Assembly (NCBI GenBank): GCA_959600835.1
Contig: CAUGNQ010000005.1
Location: 1-62,875 of the forward strand
Direction of reading: 5' to 3'
DNA: 62,875 nucleotides
Origin: an uncultured Collinsella sp.
GTDB lineage: Bacteria > Actinomycetota > Coriobacteriia > Coriobacteriales > Coriobacteriaceae
Shown: piece after piece, positions 6,039 to 14,067 of the stretch
Layout: every line of letters starts with the position of its first letter
Numbering within the stretch: position 1 is the stretch's first letter
Made by a program: the position numbers and the translations under genes
The notes under the pieces: generated by a model
Databases searched by the model: none
Told to the model about the DNA's origin: nothing
What the model saw: only the letters and a program-made list of their open reading frames with translations

Positions 6039-8480
6039 GTGGCAGAGCGTCCGACATACAAGCTCAGGTTTCTCGATCCCAAAAAGCGCTTTCCGGCGAT
6101 GCCCGAGCAGCCTGCGGGACGTTCATATGGCGTGGTCTGGAAACTCTTTGGCGAGGATCAGCATGAATCTTGCTATGTCGTCGAATTCGTTGGCAAAAGC
6201 CATGTGTCGCTTTTGGGCTATGTAAGCGTTTCGGGCGAGGTGTACAAGGTGGACCGCCCCGTTAGCGAGACTCTGCTGCCCAACGATCCCGACATGGAAC
6301 TGGTCCTTGACGAGTCGGACTCCGGTATTGGTGAGATTGTGGTTCGGGGAGCCAACGGCACAATGCGCGCGTGCGCGCGAACCGTCGGCTCTCCCGAAGG
6401 CCCCATGTGCGAGCAGTCCGACCACGAGACATGGAATTCGACCCGCTCCCTTCCTTACGGCGAGTTCATGGCATCGATGTTCCTGCGCTACGTGATATTC
6501 GCTGACTCCGAAAATGCCATTGCGAGCACGGCGGACGCCGGCGGACTCGACGAGGGTATGCAAAATGTTATCGACAAGATCAAGCTCGTAAAGTTGCCCG
6601 AGCCGGTCGAGGTGTTTTTGGGCTTTAACACGGCACCGCTCCCTGATGCTATCGAGACGCTGCTTTACCGCGTTGACCATGCCGAGAATCCGAGCGGTAT
6701 CGAGCGCTATGCCGCCGCCCTTATGAGTGAAATTGACTTGCCCTGCTTGCGCACCATCGCCGCTAAGTCCGAGATGAGCCTGGCTCGCATTGATCGTTCA
6801 AAGCTTTTCTATCTCAATTTTGATCGCAGCCTGCTGGACCAGGACGAGATTGACATGCTGCTTGCCATCGAGTGCCGTCTTAACCGTCTCTCCGGCATCC
6901 TTGAGCACATCGGGGCCGGATTGGTCCCTGCGGCATCCTCGCCGAGCCTTGAGGGCTGCGCGCTCTTTGATGCGTGGCATATCGCCAAGACGACCAACGA
7001 TGTTCCCCGACTGCTCGATACGGCCTCGAGCGATAACCCGTGGGGCAAACCGGGTACGGTGGCTTGCCAGCCGGGCGGTGAGTGGGATGTGCGTACCCGC
7101 TTCGCGCGTATTGTCGAGGCACTTAACGTGGTCACGCGGCTCGACTATACCTATCGGGCAAACGTTGCCGAGGGGATCATGCTCGTTCGGTTTGGGCAGT
7201 CTGTCGTTGATGCTATGCCACAACGTGAATACGACGCTCAAGATGACGCCTGGCGCGAGTTGGACGAGGACACGCGCGCGATCTGGGCCGCGGAGCACGA
7301 TGCGCGCGTGGCGCTCACGCTTGCGGCAGCGTGTTTTGCCGCGGGCACCTGCATCACGCGCTGCTATGTGCAGATTGCTGCTCCCGACAGTGAGCAGGGC
7401 GAGTGCGTTGTCGCAACGTATTTCTTTGGGCGCGCGGCCTATCTGGCCGATTGCGTGCCTGTCGCCAAGGATCTTGAGAGCATGGACATGGACGATATGC
7501 CGTGCAAGCGTGTGCTTGAGGCATATGAGTCAACCGCTCCGGAGACGATTGAGCCGGCGGAGGTTCATGCTCGTCCGCGTGATGACCATCGCATGCTGCC
7601 GCCGGCGCTGCGCGATCTGCTGCTTGCCGATACGGCTGACGAGCTGGAGGTCATGGAAGAGGACGACGACCCATACGTGGCCCGTGTTGTTGAATTGCGC
7701 GAGCAGGCAAAAGTCGACCGTACAGGTGCTTTTGAAGGCTTTTCCCGTCTTGCTGAGGAGTTGGAGGCTAAGTGCGCCGTCGCCGAGCTTTTGGCGACAG
7801 GTCCGGTCCAAACGCAGTTTTGCGATAACCAGCTGGTGCGTATGGTGCTACCGGTGTTGGAAGAAGACCGCTCTGTGCGAATCCTTCGTGCGCCCGATGC
7901 GCTGTACTTTGCCCAGCACGAGATCTGCAGTTTTTACGCCGAGCAAGAGGACTTTGAACGAGCACTGCCCGAGGTGCGCCATCTTTACGATCTGGCGCGC
8001 TCGTCCATGCAGTCGCACTTTGCGCTCATCAACGTGCTTGCGCGTCTGGAGCGCTTTGACGAGATTATCGAGGTGGCGCGCCACGGCCTACGTATTGCCA
8101 GCGATCGTTCTGCAATCGGCTACCTGTTCTATCGCTTGGCGTTTGCCTATTGGAATTGCGATCAGCTCGACCTGGCGCTGGCTTGTTACCGTCTGGTGCC
8201 GCGCGGCGAGGAGTCGGGCAGCAGCGCGCTGGAAGAAATGCAGGGCCTTATGAACGAGATGGGCGTCAGCGAGCCTCCGACGTTCGAGGAAGCGGTCGAG
8301 ACCATCCACAAGGCTGGACTAGAGCTGCCGCCAGTGTCCGCCGTGACGAATCAGCTGGCAGATGCCGCTGTGCAACTGGTCGACAACGGTTTCTTTTTCC
8401 TGGCGCGCGGTTGTATCTTCCAAATGTGGCGCACCATGGGCAACGACGAGCTCGGCTCCCTCAACCGCTCGCTGGGGTAG
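6039..8480 (+). CDS. Large protein with C-terminal TPR-like repeats, unknown function
   Basis: The protein has 813 residues, starts with GTG at 6039 and has AGGGTGA upstream. There is no signal peptide or clear membrane segment. Residues about 610-720 contain paired amphipathic helices with TPR character (for example SAIGYLFYRLAFAYWNCDQLDLALACYRLV), suggesting protein-protein contacts. The N-terminal 600 residues are acidic and match nothing I recognise. It stands alone between the tRNA-Arg cluster and tRNA-Ser. Codon use is normal for the window, so I see no sign of recent transfer. Confidence 0.85.
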   Translation: MAERPTYKLRFLDPKKRFPAMPEQPAGRSYGVVWKLFGEDQHESCYVVEFVGKSHVSLLGYVSVSGEVYKVDRPVSETLLPNDPDMELVLDESDSGIGEIVVRGANGTMRACARTVGSPEGPMCEQSDHETWNSTRSLPYGEFMASMFLRYVIFADSENAIASTADAGGLDEGMQNVIDKIKLVKLPEPVEVFLGFNTAPLPDAIETLLYRVDHAENPSGIERYAAALMSEIDLPCLRTIAAKSEMSLARIDRSKLFYLNFDRSLLDQDEIDMLLAIECRLNRLSGILEHIGAGLVPAASSPSLEGCALFDAWHIAKTTNDVPRLLDTASSDNPWGKPGTVACQPGGEWDVRTRFARIVEALNVVTRLDYTYRANVAEGIMLVRFGQSVVDAMPQREYDAQDDAWRELDEDTRAIWAAEHDARVALTLAAACFAAGTCITRCYVQIAAPDSEQGECVVATYFFGRAAYLADCVPVAKDLESMDMDDMPCKRVLEAYESTAPETIEPAEVHARPRDDHRMLPPALRDLLLADTADELEVMEEDDDPYVARVVELREQAKVDRTGAFEGFSRLAEELEAKCAVAELLATGPVQTQFCDNQLVRMVLPVLEEDRSVRILRAPDALYFAQHEICSFYAEQEDFERALPEVRHLYDLARSSMQSHFALINVLARLERFDEIIEVARHGLRIASDRSAIGYLFYRLAFAYWNCDQLDLALACYRLVPRGEESGSSALEEMQGLMNEMGVSEPPTFEEAVETIHKAGLELPPVSAVTNQLADAAVQLVDNGFFFLARGCIFQMWRTMGNDELGSLNRSLG

Positions 8481-8529
8481 GCGAAGCTTTCAAGAAGGAA
8501 AGGCTGCTAGGCAATTAGAAAATTTCCTC

Positions 8530-8558
8530 TTGCTCATCCTTGGCTGTTTGGTTACTAT
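8530..8558 (+). promoter_or_regulatory. Promoter of tRNA-Ser
   Basis: TTGCTC, a 17-base spacer and TACTAT end 14 bases before the tRNA. Confidence 0.7.
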
Positions 8559-8572
8559 AGAACGGCTGTTAC

Positions 8573-8663
8573 GGAGAGCTGACCGAGAGGCCGAAGGTGC
8601 TCGCCTGCTAAGCGAGTATGCCCCAAAAGGGCATCTGGGGTTCGAATCCCCAGCTCTCCGCCA
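8573..8663 (+). tRNA. tRNA-Ser(GCT)
   Basis: The acceptor is GGAGAGC/GCTCTCC with discriminator G and an encoded CCA. The anticodon loop CTGCTAA in the stem CTCGC/GCGAG gives GCT. A long variable arm (ATGCCCC/GGGGCAT-like) marks a class II tRNA. The T-arm is GGGTTCGAATCCC. Confidence 0.97.
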
Positions 8664-8677
8664 GTATGACTTGAAAG

Positions 8678-8704
8678 AAGGGTTCCGAAAGGGGCCCTTT
8701 TTTA
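8678..8704 (+). terminator. Terminator of tRNA-Ser
   Basis: The stem AAGGGTTCC/GGGGCCCTT with loop GAAA is followed by TTTTTT. Confidence 0.85.
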
Positions 8705-8717
8705 GTTGAACCACGTT

Positions 8718-8735
8718 AGCTGGGGATTCGAACCC
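8718..8735 (-). repeat. Reverse-complement T-arm of the preceding tRNA-Ser
   Basis: AGCTGGGGATTCGAACCC is an exact 18-base reverse complement of 8638-8655, the T-arm and adjoining acceptor bases of the tRNA-Ser just upstream. It lies between that tRNA's terminator and the dacA terminator. See the related sites behind tRNA-Arg. Confidence 0.85.
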
Positions 8736-8740
8736 TCAAA

Positions 8741-8770
8741 AAAGGAGGCATCCTTTCGGACGCCTCCTTT
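8741..8770 (-). terminator. Terminator of the D,D-carboxypeptidase gene
   Basis: On the minus strand the stem AAAGGAGGC/GCCTCCTTT is followed by a T run. It lies 25 bases beyond the stop of the gene at 8795-10135. Confidence 0.85.
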
Positions 8771-8794
8771 CAGTGGACTTATTATTCTTGCGCA

Positions 8795-10135
8795 CTACAC
8801 CTCGGGCGCCTTGGCGACGGTCTCGCTTTCTGCCGTGAGCGGGCGGTTGTCGATGCGGCGGCCCAAGCGATCGAGCTTCACGAGTAGCCACTCAATGGGA
8901 TTCGGCCCTGCGCCTTCCTCGTCGGCAACCAGGTCCATGACGGCGATCTTGGTGCCATCCTGCTTGAGCGTAACGCTGCCCACCTTGTCGCCCACATGCA
9001 CCGTGCCCGAAAGATCGTCGTAGCTAACCTTTTCGGTCACCTCGCCGGCAAGGGAAAACACGGTCGCTTGCGCCGTAGGATCGGCGAGCGTGGCGTCGAT
9101 CGTCTTATCCGTCCAGTCGGTTTGGCCAATGCGCGCCATAAGCGGGTTGCCGTTGGCGGTCTTTTCCTGCGTGTTGGCGATTGCGACCGTCACCTTGTGA
9201 CCGTAGTACCAATTGGCAAGGGTTGCGGTATCGGTAAAGCGCTGGTCGGTGGTGGTGGAGTTCAAAACGACGGTGTAGATCTCGTCGCCGTCGCGGTTGT
9301 AGGCGCTCGTAAAGCAATAGCCCGCGTCGTCGGTGGTGCCGGTCTTGCCACCGATGTTGCCATCTTGGCCCAGCAAATAGTTATGCGTGTCCATGGAATG
9401 CGAATGGTCGGTGCCGTCGGCGCCCGTGACCTCGATCCAGGAATCCTCGCTCGCTACGACCTCGCGGATCGTGTCGTTTTTCATGGCCTCCTGCATCATC
9501 AGCGCTACGTCGTGTGCGGTTGAGTGCATATCGCCAGCCCACTCATCAAAGTCCAGACCATGCGGGTTTTCAAAAAGCGTACCGGTGCAGCCGAGCTTCT
9601 TAGCGCGCTCGTTCATGGCCTTCACAAAGGTTGCCTCGGCGTCTTTGGTTTTAGGGTCGATCTTCTTGCCCACATATTCGGCGAGCACGACGGCGGCGTC
9701 GTTGCCCGAGGGAATCATCAGGCCGCGCAGTGCCTGCTCCACGGTAAGCTCGTCACCTTCGAGCAAGCCGGCGGTCGAATTACCCACGGTGGCTGCGGCG
9801 TTGCTCACCGTGACCTTCTCGTCCATCTTGCAATTCTCGACGGTTAGGATTGCGGTCATGACCTTGGTGATCGAGGCGATTTTGACCTGCTCATCGGCGC
9901 CGCGCCCGTAGTAGACGGTGCCGTCTTTGCCCATGACGAGCGCATTGGTCGCATCGATATCGGGCAGATTATCGGCCGTGATGCCGCGCGCATCGGCGGT
10001 TTTGCCGCAGACATTGTCGGTCGTGAGCACTTGGGCGCCGGCGACGGTGGGCACGCCAGCGGCAAGGGCGATAGCGCAGACAAAGCCGGCGGCAAGCTGG
10101 GCTGAGCGCTTTGCAAAAGAGGTGAGGGACTTCAC
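8795..10135 (-). CDS. Serine-type D-Ala-D-Ala carboxypeptidase (PBP5/DacA family)
   Basis: The protein has about 446 residues. It removes the terminal D-Ala from peptidoglycan stem peptides outside the membrane. The N-terminus has Lys/Arg followed by a hydrophobic stretch ending VAGA-QV, a signal peptide. The active-site motifs are SITK (residues 88-91, nucleophile Ser88), SGN (143-145) and KTG (264-266). A C-terminal beta domain follows (about 355-420), with no clear membrane-anchoring helix at the end. A -10 TATACT at 10175-10180 lies inside the longest reading frame, so I place the start at the GTG at 10135, though its ribosome site is weak. It is divergent from the VanRS-like pair. Confidence 0.9.
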   Translation of the reverse strand: MKSLTSFAKRSAQLAAGFVCAIALAAGVPTVAGAQVLTTDNVCGKTADARGITADNLPDIDATNALVMGKDGTVYYGRGADEQVKIASITKVMTAILTVENCKMDEKVTVSNAAATVGNSTAGLLEGDELTVEQALRGLMIPSGNDAAVVLAEYVGKKIDPKTKDAEATFVKAMNERAKKLGCTGTLFENPHGLDFDEWAGDMHSTAHDVALMMQEAMKNDTIREVVASEDSWIEVTGADGTDHSHSMDTHNYLLGQDGNIGGKTGTTDDAGYCFTSAYNRDGDEIYTVVLNSTTTDQRFTDTATLANWYYGHKVTVAIANTQEKTANGNPLMARIGQTDWTDKTIDATLADPTAQATVFSLAGEVTEKVSYDDLSGTVHVGDKVGSVTLKQDGTKIAVMDLVADEEGAGPNPIEWLLVKLDRLGRRIDNRPLTAESETVAKAPEV

Positions 10136-10174
10136 AGATTTCGCTTTCGACGGGATGGTCTCTTCTGGAACTAG

Positions 10175-10203
10175 AGTATATCGTTTGCCGGTGTCGGCGA
10201 TCA
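10175..10203 (-). promoter_or_regulatory. Candidate promoter of the D,D-carboxypeptidase gene
   Basis: The minus strand reads TATACT at 10180-10175, with a weak -35 (TGATCG) 17 bases upstream. It decides that the start cannot be the ATG at 10246. Confidence 0.5.
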
Positions 10204-10332
10204 TCGCGTGCGTGCGTGGCCCACATCCGCGCCCGAACGGGCACAAGGGTGCTTAAGGCCGACTTAATCACCCACGCTTGTTGTGTGTGGCATGCGCCCC
10301 CTCGGGCATAATGGAGCGCGAGAGGAGCACGC

Positions 10333-11028
10333 ATGAACGAGCGCATTTTGGTAGTTGATGACGAGAAGGCCATCGCCGACTTGGTTGGTATCTACCTTAC
10401 AAAAGAGGGCTTTGATGTCCAGATTGCCTATAGCGGGGCCGATGCTGCCAAGGCAATCCTGGAGCAGGAGTTCGATCTGGCACTGTTGGATGTCATGCTG
10501 CCCGATATCGATGGCTTTGAGCTACTGCGTACGATCCGTTTCAGCCATACCTATCCTGTGATCATGCTGACGGCGCGCGATGCCCAGCAAGACAAGATCG
10601 AGGGCCTTTCGCTTGGCGCGGACGATTACGTGGTTAAGCCGTTCCGTCCGCTTGAGCTCATCGCGCGCGTGCATGCTCAGCTTCGCCGCTACACCAGCTA
10701 CGGTAGCCGCGCGCAGGTGGCCGAGTCGCCGATCATCCAGCTCGACGGCCTGGAGATCAACCGCGATGCTCGTTCCGTAATGGTGGACGGTGCGCCGGTG
10801 CGCCTCACGCCCATCGAGTATTCCATCTTGCTGTATCTGGTCGAGCATCGCGGCAGTGTGGTGGCCGTGGAGGATCTGTTCCGCGCGGTGTGGAACGAGG
10901 ATTTTATGCCCGGCTCCAACAATACGGTGATGGTGCACATTCGCCACCTGCGCGAAAAGATCGGTGACGACGCTCAAAAGCCGCGCTTTATCAAAAACGT
11001 CTGGGGCGTCGGCTACATAATCGAATAA
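10333..11028 (+). CDS. VanR-like OmpR-family response regulator
   Basis: The protein has 231 residues. The receiver domain has acidic residues DDE at 9-11, the phosphoacceptor Asp53 in LLDVMLPD, Thr80 and Lys102. The C-terminal winged helix (residues about 130-231) ends in the usual RHLREKIG...VWGVGYIIE. It starts at an ATG after GAGAGGAG. The kinase gene follows after 25 bases. The sequence resembles the VanR group, which controls cell-wall genes. The divergent D,D-carboxypeptidase gene is the natural candidate target, but that is inference. Confidence 0.93.
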   Translation: MNERILVVDDEKAIADLVGIYLTKEGFDVQIAYSGADAAKAILEQEFDLALLDVMLPDIDGFELLRTIRFSHTYPVIMLTARDAQQDKIEGLSLGADDYVVKPFRPLELIARVHAQLRRYTSYGSRAQVAESPIIQLDGLEINRDARSVMVDGAPVRLTPIEYSILLYLVEHRGSVVAVEDLFRAVWNEDFMPGSNNTVMVHIRHLREKIGDDAQKPRFIKNVWGVGYIIE

Positions 11029-11053
11029 CGCCTTTGATGGTGGGGAAGTGGAT

Positions 11054-12292
11054 ATGACAAAAGACGATAGGCAGGCATTCGAGGTGCCCGATCGACTCTT
11101 TGAATACGTGAGGTCGGTCGTCGACAACCGCGCGCTTGCAACGGTGCTGCTCTTTTTGCTGAGCCTGCTGCTGATTGGCATCGATAACATCGCTGGAATC
11201 TTGGCGGTGCTGCTTGTCGGCTTTTTGCTGATCGATCGATTTGAAATCGTACGCCGCTGCGTGGTGATTGGCGGTGCCGCGTGGGCCATGACGTTGGCGA
11301 TTGGCGCCATGGCACTCGGCGGCATCGAAGGGCCGGTGCTGTTCGATGCCGGCTTTGTATTCAACATGCTTGGCTTTGTGCTGGCGCTTGCCGTGTGCGT
11401 GCTGTTCTTTTGCGGCCGCGCCCTGTACTACCAGGGCTATGAGCAGGGCGAGCAGCATGCCGATTGTGTGCTGGCCGCTCGTATTCAAGATCGCCTGATC
11501 GATCACCCCGACACCTGGGACAACATCGACGGCGACTTCCTGGAGGTCGAGGGCGCACTCAACCGTGTGCGCGATCGCGAGCGCAAGGTGCAGCAAGCTC
11601 TGCGTGACGAGTCGCATCGCAAGGACGATTTGGTCACGTACTTGGCACATGACCTACGCACCCCGCTTGCCAGTGTGGTGGGCTATCTTTCGCTGCTGCA
11701 AGAGGCTCCTGAGCTGCCGGTTGAGCAACGTGCGCACTTTACGGGCGTGGCGCTCGACAAGGCGCACCGGCTCGATGCACTCATCGAAGAGTTCTTCGAT
11801 ATCACGCGCTTTGACTTCCACGATATCGTGCTCACGCGCGGCTATGTTGATCTGGGGTTGCTGCTGGCTCAGGTGGCTGACGAGTTCTATCCCATCCTCA
11901 ACGAGCAACATAAGGAAGCCCAGGTTGATATTCGCGAGGACCTGACGGTGCTCGTGGATGGCGATAAGATGGCCCGCGTGTTTAACAACATCATGAAAAA
12001 CGCCGTCGCCTATAGCTATGAGGGCTCGACTATCACGATTGAGGCCAGGCGCCAAGACGATGGCGGCGTGCGCGTGCGCTTTATCAATCAGGGCGATCCT
12101 ATCCCTGCGGCTAAGCTCAAGGTGATCTTTGAGAAGTTCTATCGCCTGGATGCGGCGCGTGCGACCAATCGCGGTGGTGCCGGTTTGGGCCTTGCTATTG
12201 CCAAGGAGATCATCGCGGCACACGGCGGTACCGTTGCATGTGAATCGACGCCCGAACACACGATATTCACCATCGAGCTGCCCGCCGCATAG
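11054..12292 (+). CDS. VanS-like sensor histidine kinase
   Basis: The protein has 412 residues. Hydrophobic segments between residues about 28 and 120 make three or four membrane passes with almost no extracytoplasmic domain, so it may sense within the membrane. The dimerization domain has the phosphoacceptor His199 in YLAHDLRTPL. The ATPase domain ends with the G2 box GGAGLGLAIAKEI. The ATG at 11054 has GGGGAA 6 bases upstream and is preferred over the GTG at 11048. It pairs with the regulator just upstream. Confidence 0.92.
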   Translation: MTKDDRQAFEVPDRLFEYVRSVVDNRALATVLLFLLSLLLIGIDNIAGILAVLLVGFLLIDRFEIVRRCVVIGGAAWAMTLAIGAMALGGIEGPVLFDAGFVFNMLGFVLALAVCVLFFCGRALYYQGYEQGEQHADCVLAARIQDRLIDHPDTWDNIDGDFLEVEGALNRVRDRERKVQQALRDESHRKDDLVTYLAHDLRTPLASVVGYLSLLQEAPELPVEQRAHFTGVALDKAHRLDALIEEFFDITRFDFHDIVLTRGYVDLGLLLAQVADEFYPILNEQHKEAQVDIREDLTVLVDGDKMARVFNNIMKNAVAYSYEGSTITIEARRQDDGGVRVRFINQGDPIPAAKLKVIFEKFYRLDAARATNRGGAGLGLAIAKEIIAAHGGTVACESTPEHTIFTIELPAA

Positions 12293-12395
12293 CCAGTGTG
12301 CCCTTACAAACACTTGACAATGTGCTCACGTGCGTATGAGCCGCGATTCCTACTATCGATACTGCTGAATTGATATCGATATGGAGGTGTGCGGT

Positions 12396-13271
12396 ATGAC
12401 GGCTGCTGCGGCAGTGGAGCCCACGGAGCTTGAAGAACTCATGGAAGCGCAGGCCGAGGCCGCGCATGAGCGCGAGGTTGGGGATGCGACTCGCCCCACG
12501 GCAGAGGATCTTGCCGCCTCGCCGACGCGCATCGACGTCGAGGGCCTCGACCTGTTCTATGGCGACCACCATGCGCTCAAGGACGTGAATATCAAGATCC
12601 GCGACAAGCAGATCACCTCGTTCATCGGGCCTTCGGGCTGCGGAAAGTCCACGTTGCTGCGCTGCTTTAACCGCATGAACGACGGCATCAAGGATTGCCG
12701 CATCGAGGGCAAGATTGCGCTCGATGGTCAAGATATCCTGGGCGATTGCGACATCTGCCGTTTGCGCCAGCGCGTGGGCATGGTGTTCCAACGCCCCAAC
12801 CCATTTCCCATGAGCATCTACGACAACGTCGCCTACGGTCCTCGCGGTATGGGTGTGCGCGACCGCGCCGTGCTCGATGAGCTGGTCGAGGACTCCCTGC
12901 GTCGCGCTGCCCTGTGGGACGAGGTCAAGGACAAGCTCAAAGAGTCGGGCCTGGGTCTTTCGGGTGGACAGCAGCAGCGCCTGTGCATCGCCCGCGCACT
13001 TGCCGTGCAGCCCGACATTCTGCTGATGGACGAGCCGACTTCGGCACTCGACCCTGTGTCGACGTTGGTGGTGGAGCAGTTGGCCTGCGAGCTCAAGGAG
13101 ACCTGCACGCTGGTGGTCGTGACGCACAACATGCAGCAGGCCGCGCGTATTTCCGATTCGGTTGCGTTCTTTTTGCTGGGTGAGCTGGTGGAGCACGCGC
13201 CCACCGCGCAACTCTTCAAGAATCCGTCCGATCCGCGCACCGCGGATTATTTGACGGGGCGTTTTGGCTGA
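12396..13271 (+). CDS. pstB: Phosphate ABC transporter ATP-binding protein
   Basis: The protein has 291 residues. It powers high-affinity phosphate import with PstSCA. Walker A is GPSGCGKST (78-86), the signature is LSGGQQQR (188-195) and Walker B is LLMDEP (209-214). PstB-specific sequence surrounds the Q-loop (QRPNPFPMSIYDNVAYGPR). The first 43 residues are an acidic extension beyond the usual start. The ATG at 12396 has GGAGGTG upstream. No pstS, pstC or pstA is adjacent. The phosphate-type two-component genes follow directly. Confidence 0.94.
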   Translation: MTAAAAVEPTELEELMEAQAEAAHEREVGDATRPTAEDLAASPTRIDVEGLDLFYGDHHALKDVNIKIRDKQITSFIGPSGCGKSTLLRCFNRMNDGIKDCRIEGKIALDGQDILGDCDICRLRQRVGMVFQRPNPFPMSIYDNVAYGPRGMGVRDRAVLDELVEDSLRRAALWDEVKDKLKESGLGLSGGQQQRLCIARALAVQPDILLMDEPTSALDPVSTLVVEQLACELKETCTLVVVTHNMQQAARISDSVAFFLLGELVEHAPTAQLFKNPSDPRTADYLTGRFG

Positions 13272-13335
13272 CGCTGTCTTTTACAGGTGCCTTTAGGGTT
13301 AAGATGCGGTCATATCGGCCGCAAAGGGGTTCAAC

Positions 13336-14064
13336 ATGATCTATTACGTCGAGGACGATGACAACATCAGGGATTTGACAGTCTACGCGCTGCGCAAGCA
13401 GGGAATCGAGGCCGAGGGCTTTTCGTGTGATGGCGAGTTTAAAGCTGCCGTGGCGCGACGGGTGCCCGATGCTGTGCTGCTCGATATCATGCTGCCCGAC
13501 ACCGATGGCTTGGCGATTATGCGTCGCCTGCGTGCCGATCGCCTGACGGCGACGGTGCCCATCATGATGCTTACCGCCAAGGACACCGAACTCGACAAGG
13601 TGATGGCGCTCGATGGCGGTGCCGACGATTACCTGACTAAGCCGTTTTCGCTCATGGAGCTTGCGAGCCGCTGCCGCGCACTGCTGCGTCGCGGCGGCAT
13701 GGTCAAGCAGGCGAGCGATGTGCTCAGCGTGGGCGACATCGTGCTTTCGCCTAGCCATCGCGAGGTGACCGCTGCCGGCGAGCCGCTTAAGCTCACCCTG
13801 CGCGAGTTCGACCTGCTCGAGTACCTCATGCGCAAGCCCGGCGTGGTCTTTACCCGCGAGTCGTTGCTGCAGAGCGTGTGGGGCTGGGACTTCGACGGCG
13901 GTTCGCGCACCGTTGACGTGCACGTGCAGACGCTTCGCCAAAAACTGGGCGAGCATGCCAGCGCCATCGAGACCGTGCGCGGCGTGGGTTATCGCCTGGC
14001 CGAGCCTTCTGCCGGTGATGGTGCCGAAGGCGACGACACCGCGGCCACCGCATCGGAGGAGTAA
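13336..14064 (+). CDS. PhoB-like response regulator
   Basis: The protein has 242 residues. The receiver has acidic EDDD at 6-9, phosphoacceptor Asp50 in LLDIMLPD, Thr80 and Lys102. A winged helix (about 130-222) and an acidic tail of about 20 residues follow. It lies 64 bases after pstB and overlaps the kinase ribosome site, so pstB, this gene and the kinase look like one phosphate-response unit. PhoB identity is inferred from this context, since sequence alone only places it in the OmpR family. Confidence 0.85.
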   Translation: MIYYVEDDDNIRDLTVYALRKQGIEAEGFSCDGEFKAAVARRVPDAVLLDIMLPDTDGLAIMRRLRADRLTATVPIMMLTAKDTELDKVMALDGGADDYLTKPFSLMELASRCRALLRRGGMVKQASDVLSVGDIVLSPSHREVTAAGEPLKLTLREFDLLEYLMRKPGVVFTRESLLQSVWGWDFDGGSRTVDVHVQTLRQKLGEHASAIETVRGVGYRLAEPSAGDGAEGDDTAATASEE

Positions 14065-14067
14065 CCC

